This document shows, piece after piece, positions 49,614 through 59,509 of a DNA stretch of 64,000 nt. A program made the position numbers and the translations under genes. The stretch is from assembly GCF_003865135.1 (NCBI RefSeq), contig NZ_BHZC01000001.1:8680001-8744000 (forward strand), read 5' to 3'. Below the pieces are notes generated by a model, which saw only the letters and a program-made list of their open reading frames with translations, did not search any database and was not told where the DNA came from. The stretch's first letter is position 1. Every line of letters begins with the position of its first letter. The DNA comes from Streptomyces chrestomyceticus JCM 4735 (GTDB lineage Bacteria; Actinomycetota; Actinomycetes; Streptomycetales; Streptomycetaceae).

Positions 49614-49982
49614 ATGCGGATCGGTGAACTCGCCACGAGGACGGGCGTGAGCGTGCGCGCTCTGCGCTACTACGAGGAGCAGCAACTGCTCTCCTCGGAA
49701 CGCAGTCCCAGTGGCCAGCGGCTCTACCAGGACGCCGCGGTGGACCGCGTCCGGCTGATCCGGCAGCTCTACGCCGCCGGGCTGCCCAGCAAGTCGATCC
49801 GAACGCTGCTGGCGTGCGAGAGCAGCGTCGCCACCCCGGAACTGCTCACGTGGTTCTCCGGTGAGCGGGACCGCATCGACCGGCAGATCGACGACTTGGT
49901 GCAGGCCCGGGAACGGCTCGACGGCCTGATCGCCACCGCCACCGCGGCGGTGGGCGCGGGGACTTCCTGCTACGCGTCATGA
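49614..49982 (+). CDS. MerR-family transcriptional regulator
   Basis: A 122-residue regulator. The winged HTH (MRIGELATRTGVSVRALRYY, EEQQLLSSERSPSGQRLY) is followed by RVRLIRQLYAAGLPSKSIRT and a coiled-coil dimer helix ending in TATAAVGAGTSCYAS, with one Cys near the end. It lacks the effector-binding domain of larger MerR proteins. ATG 49614 is preferred to an upstream ATG (49587) because the HTH starts immediately. It is divergent from the ene-reductase, whose promoter has the matching MerR architecture. Confidence 0.9.
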   Translation: MRIGELATRTGVSVRALRYYEEQQLLSSERSPSGQRLYQDAAVDRVRLIRQLYAAGLPSKSIRTLLACESSVATPELLTWFSGERDRIDRQIDDLVQARERLDGLIATATAAVGAGTSCYAS

Positions 49983-50149
49983 GCGCGGGGGAGGGCGGCT
50001 CGCCGGCCGGCTGGAACTGCCGCCGGAGGCGCGGGTGTGACGGGAGTCACGACGTGATCCGATCATGTTCGCGATAGCGTGAACATCGAGCGCGGGTGCC
50101 CCGTACGGGCGCCCCGCGCGGACACCGGACCGGCCCGAGGCGGGGGACG

Positions 50150-51022
50150 ATGGACAACGCACTCTTCGACTACAGCCCGATCGTCGACCGGGAGCCGATC
50201 CGCTGGCCGGGCGGCGCCCGCGTCGCCTTCTACGTGGGGCTGAACGTCGAGCACTACCAGGTCGACCGTCCCTCGACCAGCATCTTCCCGGGCACCGCGG
50301 GTCTGGCGCCCGACCCGCTGAACTACGGCTGGCGCGACTACGGTCCCCGGGTGGGCATCTGGCGGCTCATCGAGAGCCTCGACCGGCACGGCCTGCGCGC
50401 CAGCGTGATGCTCAACTCCGACGTCACCCGCCATTACCCGCAGATCATCGAGGCGGGCCGCGCGCGCGGCTGGGCGTGGGTCGCGCACGGCCGGGACAAC
50501 TCCACCTTCCAGGCGGACATGAGCGTCGAGGACGAGCGCGCCTACCTGACGGAGGTCGTCGGCACCATCGAGGCGGCCACCGGCCGGCGTCCCCGCGGCT
50601 GGCTCGGCCCGGCGCTCACCGAGACCTTCCGTACGCCGGAGCTGCTCGCCGGACTCGGCCTGGACTACGTGCTCGACTGGGCCAACGACGACCAGCCGTA
50701 CCGGCTGAACGTCCCGGGCATGCTGAGCGTGCCGTACTCCATCGAGGTCAACGACATCAGCCTGTTCGTCGGCAAGAGCCTCAGCGGGCCGGACTTCGTC
50801 CGGATCGTCGAGGACCAGCTCGACCAGCTCTACGCCGACTCCGCGACGAGCGGCCGGGTGATGTCCCTGGTCCTGCACCCGTTCGTGATCAACCAGCCGT
50901 TCCGGCACAAGTACCTGGACCAGGCGCTGGAGCACATCGCGAATCACCCCGGCGTGTGGCTGACGACCAGCGACGAGATCGCCGAGCACTACGCACGGAC
51001 GACGGCCCGCTCGGGGGAGTGA
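50150..51022 (+). CDS. Polysaccharide deacetylase-family (PuuE/allantoinase-like) protein
   Basis: A 290-residue NodB-fold protein. VAFYVGLNVEHYQVDRPST is typical of the PuuE/allantoinase and peptidoglycan-deacetylase-like branch, followed by RLIESLDRHGLRASVMLNSD, AHGRDNSTFQADM, GWLGPALTETFRTPELLAGL and SLVLHPFVINQPFRHKYLD. No signal peptide is present, so a small-molecule amidase role (such as ureide or formamide-type hydrolysis) is more likely than cell-wall deacetylation. ATG 50150 follows GGGGGACG. It is isolated between the MerR gene and the SGNH hydrolase. Confidence 0.75.
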   Translation: MDNALFDYSPIVDREPIRWPGGARVAFYVGLNVEHYQVDRPSTSIFPGTAGLAPDPLNYGWRDYGPRVGIWRLIESLDRHGLRASVMLNSDVTRHYPQIIEAGRARGWAWVAHGRDNSTFQADMSVEDERAYLTEVVGTIEAATGRRPRGWLGPALTETFRTPELLAGLGLDYVLDWANDDQPYRLNVPGMLSVPYSIEVNDISLFVGKSLSGPDFVRIVEDQLDQLYADSATSGRVMSLVLHPFVINQPFRHKYLDQALEHIANHPGVWLTTSDEIAEHYARTTARSGE

Positions 51023-51053
51023 GGGCGCACGGGCCGGACAGGCTCCGTCCCCC

Positions 51054-51842
51054 TCAGTCCTCCCGCTGCCGCACGTCCTCGTACGGCAGCAGCTCAGGAC
51101 GCTTAGGCGCGCGGCCGTCCCCGCTGGACCGGCCGGTCAGGCGCCGGCCGATCCACGGTACGAGGTGCTGCCGCGCGAAGCGCACGTCCGACGTGCGCCG
51201 GGCCGCCCATCCCGGTGGGACGAAGGCGGGCAGCGGCGCGTCCCAGTCGGACTCGGCGGGGAAGCCGAGGGCCTGCCAGACGGCCTCGGCCACCCGCTCG
51301 TGCCCCGCCGTGTTCAGGTGGAGCCGGTCCTCGGCCCACATCCGGGGGTCGGCCAGTGCGCGGGAGGAGAAGAGGTCCACCACGATCGCGCCGTGCTGTA
51401 CGGCCAGCGCGTCGATGTGGGCGAAGAGCTGTTCCATACGGGGCCGGAACCGCTCCAGGACCGGCCCCTGCCGGCCGGGGCTGCGCATCAGGACGAGCCG
51501 GCCGCAGTCCTTGGCCAGCCGGCCCGCGGCCTCCTCCAGGAGGGCGCAGACCCGGTCCACGTCGCACTTGGGCCGCAGGACGTCGTTCAGCCCGCCCACC
51601 AGTGTGACCAGGTCGGCGCCGGTCGCGGCCGCCGGACCGGTCTGCTCGTCGAGGATCTGCCCGATCAGCTTGCCGCGCACCGCGAGATTGGCGTAGCGGA
51701 AGCCGGGGGTACGGGCCGCGAGCCGGGCGGCCAGCAGATCCGCCCAGCCCCGGTACGAGCCGTCCGGCAGCGCGTCGGACATGCCTTCGGTGAAGCTGTC
51801 GCCCACCGCGACGAAACTGGTGTAGGTGGCATTGATCTCCAT
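51054..51842 (-). CDS. SGNH/GDSL-family esterase
   Basis: A 262-residue cytoplasmic SGNH hydrolase. Block I reads AVGDSFTEG with the catalytic Ser, block II AVRGKLIGQI with Gly, block III GGLNDVLRPK with Asn, and block V DRLHLNTAGH with the Asp/His pair. It probably hydrolyses short acyl esters. ATG 51842 starts directly before the block I strand. The C-terminal 60 residues are Arg/Pro-rich. It ends opposite the deacetylase gene and is 12 bases from the CNNM gene stop. Confidence 0.9.
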   Translation of the reverse strand: MEINATYTSFVAVGDSFTEGMSDALPDGSYRGWADLLAARLAARTPGFRYANLAVRGKLIGQILDEQTGPAAATGADLVTLVGGLNDVLRPKCDVDRVCALLEEAAGRLAKDCGRLVLMRSPGRQGPVLERFRPRMEQLFAHIDALAVQHGAIVVDLFSSRALADPRMWAEDRLHLNTAGHERVAEAVWQALGFPAESDWDAPLPAFVPPGWAARRTSDVRFARQHLVPWIGRRLTGRSSGDGRAPKRPELLPYEDVRQRED

Positions 51843-51854
51843 GGCGGAGGAATC

Positions 51855-52907
51855 CTACCTCCGGGACGCCCCCGCGGCCGGTGCGGCCTTCGTGGGCTGC
51901 TGCTGGAGCACCAGCTCGCGCAGCACGTCCTCCATCGTGACCAGCCCCGCCAGGCGCCCGTCGTTGCCGATGACCGCCGCCAGATGCGTACGGGAGGCGC
52001 GCATCGCCGACAGGACGTCGTCCAGCGGTGTCCCGGCCCGTACCCGGGCGATCGGCCGCAGCGCGGAGAGCGGGAACGGCAGATCCCGCGGCGAGGCGTC
52101 CAGCGCGTCCTTGACGTGCAGGTACCCCAGGATGCGCCCGGTGCTGTCGACGACCGGGAAGCGCGAGAAACCGGATGTCGCGGTCAGCTCCTCCACGCCT
52201 TCCGGCGTGATGCCCAGCCGGGCCGTGACGACCTTCTCGACCGGCACCACCACGTCGGCGACCGGACGGCGGCCCAGCTCCAGGGCGTCCCGCAGACGCT
52301 CCTTCGCCCGGTCGTCCAGTAGCCCGGCGGCCTGCGAGTCCTCGACCATCTTCGCGAGCTGGTCGTCCGAGAACGTCGCGGCCACCTCGTCCTTCGCCTC
52401 CACCCGCAGCAGGCGCAGCAGCGTGTTGGCGAACGCGTTGATCGCGAAGATCACCGGCCGCAGCGCGCGGGTCAGCGCGACCAGCGGCGGCCCCAGCAGC
52501 AGCGCGGTACGCACCGGCTCGGCCAGCGCCACGTTCTTCGGCACCATCTCGCCGAAGAGCATGTGCAGGTACGTCGCCACGGCCAGCGCGAGCACGAAGG
52601 AGATGGGGTGCACCAGGGCGTCCGGCATGCCGACCGCGTCGAAGGCCGGCTCCAGGAGGTGGGCGATGGCAGGTTCGGCGACGGCGCCGAGCACCAGGGT
52701 GCACAGGGTGATGCCGAGCTGCGCGGCCGCCATCACGCCGGAGACGTGCTGGAGCCCCCACAGGACCCGGTCCGCACGGCGGTCGCCGTCCTCGGCGTAC
52801 GGCTCGATCTGGCTGCGGCGCACCGAGATCATCGCGAACTCGGCGCCCACGAAGAACGCGTTGACGACCAGCGTGAGCAGGCCGATGAACAACTGGAGCG
52901 CGGTCAT
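51855..52907 (-). CDS. CNNM/CorC-type membrane protein with CBS domains (second copy)
   Basis: A 350-residue protein. An N-terminal CNNM (DUF21) domain has three to four membrane helices (LQLFIGLLTLVVNAFFVGAE, FAMISVRRSQIEPYAEDGDR, VATYLHMLFGEMVPKNVALA), followed by a CBS pair (VTARLGITPEGVEELTATSG, FSRFPVVDSTGRILGYLHVK and later VIGNDGRLAGLVTMEDVLRE). The family exports or senses Mg2+/Co2+. It lacks the CorC-HlyC tail that its upstream partner carries. The start ATG 52907 overlaps the preceding stop (ATGA). The two genes are translated together as a pair, common in Streptomyces, and may form a heterodimer. Confidence 0.88.
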   Translation of the reverse strand: MTALQLFIGLLTLVVNAFFVGAEFAMISVRRSQIEPYAEDGDRRADRVLWGLQHVSGVMAAAQLGITLCTLVLGAVAEPAIAHLLEPAFDAVGMPDALVHPISFVLALAVATYLHMLFGEMVPKNVALAEPVRTALLLGPPLVALTRALRPVIFAINAFANTLLRLLRVEAKDEVAATFSDDQLAKMVEDSQAAGLLDDRAKERLRDALELGRRPVADVVVPVEKVVTARLGITPEGVEELTATSGFSRFPVVDSTGRILGYLHVKDALDASPRDLPFPLSALRPIARVRAGTPLDDVLSAMRASRTHLAAVIGNDGRLAGLVTMEDVLRELVLQQQPTKAAPAAGASRR

Positions 52908-54247
52908 CGGGTCTCCTCCCCGGTCTCGTCGGCAGCGCTGTCCGGCGGCGGCGCGTGCAGCAGCACCAGCGCCGCGCGGTGGCCGGAGGCGTCCAGGACG
53001 TCCATCCGCCAGCCCGCGGCCTCCAGGCTGTCCCCGGCGGCCGGGATACGGCCCAGCTCGGTGGCAATCAGGCCGGCCAGGGTCTCGTACGGGCCCTCCG
53101 GCAGCTTCAGGCCGATCTGTTCCAGTTGGTCGAGGCGGACCGCGCCGTCCGCCTCGTAGCGGGCGCGGCCGTCCGCGTCCTCGCCCGCCGGGGCCAGGTC
53201 CGGCGTCTCCATCGGGTCGTGCTCGTCGCGTACCTCGCCGACGACCTCCTCGACGATGTCCTCCAGCGTGACGACGCCCGCCGTACCGCCGTACTCGTCG
53301 ATCACCACGGCCATCGTCTGCCGGCCGGACAGCCGGTCCAGGAGCCGGTCGACGGTCAGCGTCTCCGGTACGAGCAGCGGCTCGCGCAGCAGCTCGGCGA
53401 CCGGGTGGCGGAAGCGCCGCTCGGCGGGCAGGGCCAGCACGTCCTTGATGTGCGCGACGCCCACCACGGTGTCCAGGCTGCCTCGGTAGACGGGGAAGCG
53501 GGACAGGCCGGTGGCGCGCGTCGCGACGGCCACGTCCTCCGCCGTGGACTGCACGTCCAGGGCGGTGACCTGCACGCGCGGTGTCATCACGTTCTCCGCG
53601 GTCAGGTCGGCCAGGGCGAGGGTGCGGACGAACAGCTCGGCGGTGTCCGGTTCCAGGGCGCCTTCCTTGGCGGAGTGCCGGGCCAGCGCGACCAGTTCCT
53701 GCGGGCCGCGGGCGGAGGCCAGTTCCTCGGCGGGCTCCATGCCCATCCGGCGGATCATCCGGTTCGCGGTGTTGTTCAGATGCCCGATGAGCGGCTTGAA
53801 GGCGGCGCTGAAGCCGCGCTGCGCGGTGGCGACCCGGCGGGCCACGGGCAGCGGGCTGGAGATGGCCCAGTTCTTGGGCACCAGCTCGCCGATGACCATC
53901 AGGACGACCGTGGAGACGGCCGTACCGAGGACCAGGGCCACGGAGTCGCCGGCGGCGGGCGGCAGGCCGAGGGCGTCGAGGGGGCCGGCCAGCAGGGCGG
54001 CGATCGACGGTTTGGCGAGCATGCCGATGACCAGGCCGGTCACGGTGATGCCGAGCTGGGCGCCGGACAACTGGAACGTCAGGCTGCGGACGGCCGTGAG
54101 GGCGCTGTCCGCGCCGCGTTCACCGCGCTCCGCGGCACGTTCGAGGTCGCTGCGCTCGACGGTCGTCAGCGAGAACTCGGCCGCGACGAAGACGCCGCAG
54201 GCCAGGGTCAGGAGCAGGGCCACGGCCAGGAGGAGCAGCTCGGTCAT
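52904..54247 (-). CDS. CNNM/CorC-type membrane protein with CBS and CorC/HlyC domains (first copy)
   Basis: A 447-residue protein. ATG 54247 follows GGAGG with a suitable spacer. CNNM domain (LLLLAVALLLTLACGVFVAA, EFSLTTVERSDLERAAERGE, LVPKNWAISSPLPVARRVAT), two CBS motifs (VQVTALDVQSTAEDVAVATR, VYRGSLDTVVGVAHIKDVLA, TMAVVIDEYGGTAGVVTLED) and the C-terminal CorC/HlyC domain (YEADGAVRLDQLEQIGLKLP, LAGLIATELGRIPAAGDSLE, MDVLDASGHRAALVLLH). Such proteins act as Mg2+ transport or homeostasis factors. The stop overlaps the start of the second CNNM gene. Confidence 0.9.
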   Translation of the reverse strand: MTELLLLAVALLLTLACGVFVAAEFSLTTVERSDLERAAERGERGADSALTAVRSLTFQLSGAQLGITVTGLVIGMLAKPSIAALLAGPLDALGLPPAAGDSVALVLGTAVSTVVLMVIGELVPKNWAISSPLPVARRVATAQRGFSAAFKPLIGHLNNTANRMIRRMGMEPAEELASARGPQELVALARHSAKEGALEPDTAELFVRTLALADLTAENVMTPRVQVTALDVQSTAEDVAVATRATGLSRFPVYRGSLDTVVGVAHIKDVLALPAERRFRHPVAELLREPLLVPETLTVDRLLDRLSGRQTMAVVIDEYGGTAGVVTLEDIVEEVVGEVRDEHDPMETPDLAPAGEDADGRARYEADGAVRLDQLEQIGLKLPEGPYETLAGLIATELGRIPAAGDSLEAAGWRMDVLDASGHRAALVLLHAPPPDSAADETGEETR

Positions 54248-54448
54248 CGGGTCACCTCCGTCCCATGATCGAACAGGACCGGGAGGTTCGCGCCCCGGGG
54301 GAGGACGGAAGGACAACTGGGAGGCTCGCCCATGGCTGGACGCTCACTCCTTTCATCGGGAGACAGAGAAGTATCCATGGTAAAGGATGAGCAAAACAGG
54401 TGGCGGGCTCCGGCACGGAGGGGGCAGGGCCGGGGGAGACGGGCCGGA

Positions 54449-54877
54449 TCAGGCCCCCGCCAGCGGCTTCACCCAGCGTCGCCAGTGGTCCTCGCGCCGG
54501 TAGCCGGCGGCCGACCACGCTCGCTGGGCCCGCTCGTTCGATTCCAGGACCATGGCGTCCCCGCGCCGGCCCCGCACGGCCAGGAAACGCCGCTCGGCCG
54601 CTTCGAGCAGCGCCGTCGCGACCCCCTGCCGACGGTACGCGGGCAGTACCGCGAGCCGGTACAGCGAACACCGCCAGCCGTCGTACCCGGCGATGACGGT
54701 CCCCACCAGGGTGCCGCCGGACTCCGCGAGGATCAGGGCCTGCGGGTCCCGCCCGATCAGCCGGGTCACCCCGTCCGCGTCGTCCGTGATGGAGGTGCCC
54801 TCCGCGGCCTCGCGCCAGAAGGCGAGCACCGCCTCCGCGTCGTCCGGTACGGCCGTCCGTATCTGCAGATCGATCAT
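54449..54877 (-). CDS. GNAT-family N-acetyltransferase
   Basis: A 142-residue single-domain acetyltransferase. IRTAVPDDAEAVLAFWREAA forms the first helices. The acetyl-CoA loop is LYRLAVLPAYRRQGVATALL (Q/RxxGxG/A as RRQGVA), followed by GDAMVLESNERAQRAWSAAG and YRREDHWRRWVKPL. This matches the RimI-like/AAC(6')-type simple GNATs. The substrate is unknown. It is in the gap between the CNNM pair and the LLM oxidoreductase with its own leftward orientation. Confidence 0.88.
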   Translation of the reverse strand: MIDLQIRTAVPDDAEAVLAFWREAAEGTSITDDADGVTRLIGRDPQALILAESGGTLVGTVIAGYDGWRCSLYRLAVLPAYRRQGVATALLEAAERRFLAVRGRRGDAMVLESNERAQRAWSAAGYRREDHWRRWVKPLAGA

Positions 54878-54995
54878 GTGGGTGAGCCAAGCACGGAACG
54901 GCGGAGCGCCGCCATCAGCTTTCGTATGACGAGACGCCGTACCCGTACGGAACGAAGGCCGCGCGTCCCGGTCCGTACGGCGGGCCGCGGCCGCG

Positions 54996-55886
54996 CTAAC
55001 TGCCCTTCAGCTCCTCGATGACCGGCGCGAACGCCTCCAGGGAGGGGTCCAGCACGGTGATGTACGAGAAGCCGTAGCGCTCGCGGTGCTCGCGGAGCTG
55101 TTCGGCCATCTGCGCGACCGTGCCGAACAGGAACGTCGGGATCCGCAGGGCCTGTTCCTCGTCCACGCCGAGGCCGTGCGCGGCGATCTCGCGGGCGAGG
55201 GCGCGCCGGTCGCCGGTGACCGTGACCCGCTGGACCAGGATGTTCAGTTCGGCCGGTGCCGGGCGGTCGGCGGCGGCCCGGTGGTAGACGGTGAGTGCGG
55301 CGTCGAGCTCGTCCGGCGTCAGGAGTGCGAGGGTGCCCTCCGGTTTGCCGGGCGCGGCCCGGCCGCCGGTGAAGGCCGCGATGTCGGCGTGCCGGGCGGC
55401 GAGGCGCAGCATGCGCGGACCGTTGCCGCCGATCAGCAGGGGCGGCCGGGGCTGCTGGGCCGCCTTCGGCGCGTGCTCCGGGTCGCCCAGCAGCCGCTCC
55501 AGCTCCTCGACCGTACGGGCGAGATGGTCCACCCGCTCGCCGGGGGTGCCCCAGGGCAGGCCCGCCCGGTCGTGCTCGGCGCGTACGTAGCCGGTGCCCA
55601 GGCCCAGTTCGAGTCTGCCGTCGGTGAGCAGATCGGTGGTGGCCACCTCGCGGGCGAGCAGGGCAGGGTTCCAGAAGCCCGCGTTGAGGACGAAGGTGCC
55701 CAGGCGCGGGCGCTCGGTGGCCTCGGCGGCGGCGACCAGGGCGGGAAAGGGCGCGGGCCGGCCCAGGTGGTCCGGGACGAGCAGCACGTCGTACCCGAGG
55801 GCTTCGGCCCGGCGGCACTTCTGCCGCCAGGCGGGCCCCGACTCGATGGTGATCATGTTGACGCCGAAGCGGAACGGGCGTGGCAT
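54996..55886 (-). CDS. LLM-class (F420-dependent) oxidoreductase
   Basis: A 296-residue luciferase-like monooxygenase fold. It shows FRFGVNMITIESGPAWRQKC, ALGYDVLLVPDHLGRPAPFP, LVAAAEATERPRLGTFVLNA, RLELGLGTGYVRAEHDRAGL, PPLLIGGNGPRMLRLAARHA, then DIAAFTGGRA. The TGYV region and VQRV block are typical of TIGR03621-like F420-dependent oxidoreductases of actinobacteria. ATG 55886 follows GAGGGGGC; an upstream ATG at 55952 adds only linker-like sequence. Its substrate is unknown. It overlaps the end of the ABC permease coding region in the upstream direction only by the longer alternative start. Confidence 0.85.
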   Translation of the reverse strand: MPRPFRFGVNMITIESGPAWRQKCRRAEALGYDVLLVPDHLGRPAPFPALVAAAEATERPRLGTFVLNAGFWNPALLAREVATTDLLTDGRLELGLGTGYVRAEHDRAGLPWGTPGERVDHLARTVEELERLLGDPEHAPKAAQQPRPPLLIGGNGPRMLRLAARHADIAAFTGGRAAPGKPEGTLALLTPDELDAALTVYHRAAADRPAPAELNILVQRVTVTGDRRALAREIAAHGLGVDEEQALRIPTFLFGTVAQMAEQLREHRERYGFSYITVLDPSLEAFAPVIEELKGS

Positions 55887-55944
55887 GGGGCCCCCTCGGG
55901 AAACGGGATGTGGGTCGGAGCCGGACGGGATGCGGGCGCGTCCG

Positions 55945-58521
55945 TCACTCATGGGCTATGGCGGCCAGCACGTCGAGCCGGGACGCGCGCAGCGCGGGCA
56001 GCAGGGCCGCCAGCAGCCCGACCAGGACCGACCCGACCACCACCGCGGCCACCGTGGGCCACGGCACCGCGAACGCCGTCAGCCCCTCCAGCGCCAGCAC
56101 CCGCTGTGTGGCGGCACCCCAGACCAGTCCCAGGCCGAGCCCGAGGACCGCGCCGAACAGGGCGATCACCACCGACTCCAGCCGGATCGTCCGGCGCAGT
56201 TGCTTCCGCGACAGGCCGACGGCGCGCAGCAGCCCGATCTCACGGGTGCGCTCCACGACCGCCAGCGCCAGCGTGTTGACGACGCCCAGCACCGCGATCA
56301 CGACGGCCAGCCCCAGCAGCCCGTACAGCAGGTTGAGCAGTCCCTGGATCTGACCACTGACCAGCTCCTTGTAGTCGGCCCGGTCGTGCACCTGGACCTG
56401 CGGGAACGGCTTCAGCGTCCGCTCCAGTCCGGCCCGCAACCGCGCCGGGTCGGTGCCGTCCGCGGCGTTCACGTACAGCACGGAATTCTGCCCGCCCGGC
56501 GCGTACTTCTCCAGGGTGGCCATCCCCATGAAGACACCGCCCCGGGTGCCTGGCCCGGAACCGGCGTTCTCGGTCAGCGCGCCGACCGTGAACCGGGCGG
56601 GCTTCCCGGACGGCAGCACCGCGTCCAGCCGGCTGCCCACCCGCAGGCCGTACTCCCGCGCGAACTCCGCCTGGATGCCGACGTGTCCGGGCGCCAGCGC
56701 CGCCTCGGTGTTCCCCGCCGCGTACGTCACCTTCGCCACGGCGTCGAAGTCCCGGTCGAAGGCCCCGGCCACCGTCGTGACCGACCGGCCGCCCGACAGC
56801 CGCAGCTTCAGCGGGACGATCCGCTGGCGTACGACCGTGCCGGCCCCCGGGGTCGCGCGCACCCGGTCGGTGACCTCGTCGGAGAACGGCGCGAGCGACG
56901 CGTTCTGCACGACGAAGTCGGCGCCCAGCGTCCGGTCGATCTGCTGGGCGATGGAGGCGGCCGCCGACGCCCCGGCGACCGACAGGCCGGCCACCAGCGC
57001 CAGCCCGATCATCAGGGCCGCCGCCGTCGCCCCCGTACGGCGGGGATTGCGCAGCGCGTTGCGGCGGCTCAGCCGCCCCACCACGCCGAACGCCGGCTCC
57101 AGGCCCCGCCCGAGCAACCGGATCACCGGACGCACCAGCAGCGGCCCCGTGATCACCCCGGCCACCAGCGTCAGCACCACCCCGAGCGCCAGCAGCGACC
57201 CGGCGACCGCCGTACGGTCACTCAGCGCACAGCCCGCCAGTGCGGCCAGCCCCGCGGCGCCCACCAGTGACCCGGCGGCGGCGCGCAGACGCAGCGGGCG
57301 CCCGGAACCCGGGAGTTCCAGGTCGGCGAGGGCGGCCATCGGGGAGACCCGGCTCGCCCGCAGCGCGGGGAGCAGCGCGGCGACGAAGGTCACGCCCACC
57401 CCGACGACGTACGCGACGACCACCGTCGGCCAGTTCAGCACCAGATCGGCCGCGTCCAGCCGCAGCCCGAACCAGCCCATCGCGACGACCAGCAGCACCG
57501 CGAGCCCGACGCCCGCCGCGAGCCCGGCCGTGGCACCGGCGACGCCCAGCAGCAACGCCTCCAGCAGCACCGAACGGCGCACCTGGCGGCGGTCGGCGCC
57601 GAGTGCCCGCAGCAGACCAAGCTCCCGGGTGCGCTGCGCGATCAGCATCGAGAAGGTGTTGACGATCAGGAAGACGCCGACCAGGACGGCGACCCCCGCG
57701 AAGCCCACCATCATGTACTTCAGCACGCGCAGGAAGTCGCCCAACTGCTCGGCCTGCGTCTTCTTCTGCTCGGCCCGCGTCCGGATGTCGTACGCGGCGG
57801 CGCCGGCCCCCAGCGCGGCGCTGATCCGCCGTTCGAGCACGCGGTCCGGCACACCGGGCGCGGCGTCCACGGACACTCCTGTCGCCCGGTCCGTACTGCC
57901 CAGCAGGCCGCGCTGGGCCGCCCGGGTCTCCAGGAAGACCAAGGAGGAGCCCGGGTTGGTGGTGGTGAAGGCGGCGATGCCGACGACCCGTACGGGGAAG
58001 GTGCCCGGCGGGGCGATGACGTGCAGCGTGTCACCGATCCGTACGCCGGCCCGGTCCGCGGTGTCCCGGTCGACCATCGCTTCGTCCGGTCCGCGCGGCG
58101 GGCGGCCCTCGGTCACCCGGACCGGGCTGCGCTCGCCCGGGGCCCAGTTGGTGGCGATGGACGGCGCGTTCCGGGTCGGTCCCACCGGCGTGTTGCGGGC
58201 GTCGGTGACGGTCACCCGCTCCACCTGTACGTCGAGCCGGGCGTCCGCCACGCCCCGTACCCCGGCGACCCGGTCCCGCAGGGCGGCCGGCACGGTCGGG
58301 GTCACGGCCGAACCGATGCCGCCCGGCGCGTCGAAGTCCTGCCGTGGCGTGATCTGGACGTCCGAAGCGGTCGAGGCGAAGAGCCGGTCGAAGGTGGCGC
58401 CGGTGGTGTCCGAGAAGATCAGGCTGCCCACCACGAACGCCACCGAGAGCACCACGGCGAGGGCGGAGAGCAGCAGCCGGCCCTTGTGCGCGAAGAAGCT
58501 CCGGAGCGTGGCCCGCAGCAC
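55945..58521 (-). CDS. FtsX-like ABC transporter permease (MacB type, two FtsX domains)
   Basis: An 858-residue permease. The N-terminal helix (LRATLRSFFAHKGRLLLSAL) is followed by a large extracytoplasmic domain and an FtsX domain (MMVGFAGVAVLVGVFLIVNT, FSMLIAQRTRELGLLRALGA, DRRQVRRSVLLEALLLGVAG). A second periplasmic domain precedes the C-terminal FtsX domain (LLNLLYGLLGLAVVIAVLGV, VVERTREIGLLRAVGLSRKQ, LRRTIRLESVVIALFGAVLG). Members form macrolide/lipoprotein or peptide-related transporters with an LolD-like ATPase. GTG 58521 starts six bases after the ATPase stop. The gene pair is a classic Streptomyces FtsX system whose substrate is not inferable. Confidence 0.9.
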   Translation of the reverse strand: MLRATLRSFFAHKGRLLLSALAVVLSVAFVVGSLIFSDTTGATFDRLFASTASDVQITPRQDFDAPGGIGSAVTPTVPAALRDRVAGVRGVADARLDVQVERVTVTDARNTPVGPTRNAPSIATNWAPGERSPVRVTEGRPPRGPDEAMVDRDTADRAGVRIGDTLHVIAPPGTFPVRVVGIAAFTTTNPGSSLVFLETRAAQRGLLGSTDRATGVSVDAAPGVPDRVLERRISAALGAGAAAYDIRTRAEQKKTQAEQLGDFLRVLKYMMVGFAGVAVLVGVFLIVNTFSMLIAQRTRELGLLRALGADRRQVRRSVLLEALLLGVAGATAGLAAGVGLAVLLVVAMGWFGLRLDAADLVLNWPTVVVAYVVGVGVTFVAALLPALRASRVSPMAALADLELPGSGRPLRLRAAAGSLVGAAGLAALAGCALSDRTAVAGSLLALGVVLTLVAGVITGPLLVRPVIRLLGRGLEPAFGVVGRLSRRNALRNPRRTGATAAALMIGLALVAGLSVAGASAAASIAQQIDRTLGADFVVQNASLAPFSDEVTDRVRATPGAGTVVRQRIVPLKLRLSGGRSVTTVAGAFDRDFDAVAKVTYAAGNTEAALAPGHVGIQAEFAREYGLRVGSRLDAVLPSGKPARFTVGALTENAGSGPGTRGGVFMGMATLEKYAPGGQNSVLYVNAADGTDPARLRAGLERTLKPFPQVQVHDRADYKELVSGQIQGLLNLLYGLLGLAVVIAVLGVVNTLALAVVERTREIGLLRAVGLSRKQLRRTIRLESVVIALFGAVLGLGLGLVWGAATQRVLALEGLTAFAVPWPTVAAVVVGSVLVGLLAALLPALRASRLDVLAAIAHE

Positions 58522-58527
58522 GGCCGG

Positions 58528-59358
<831 letters not shown>

Positions 59359-59509
59359 GTCAGCCTCCCGACGTCGGCCCCGTGCCTTACGGGGCGGCAA
59401 CTCCCGCATGGGCCACGACAGTAGGACAGCATCCGTCGTCCTGGCATCCCCCACGGGCCCGCTTCCGGACGCCGTGGCCCGGCCCGGGGACCGGCGGACG
59501 GCCCGGTCG

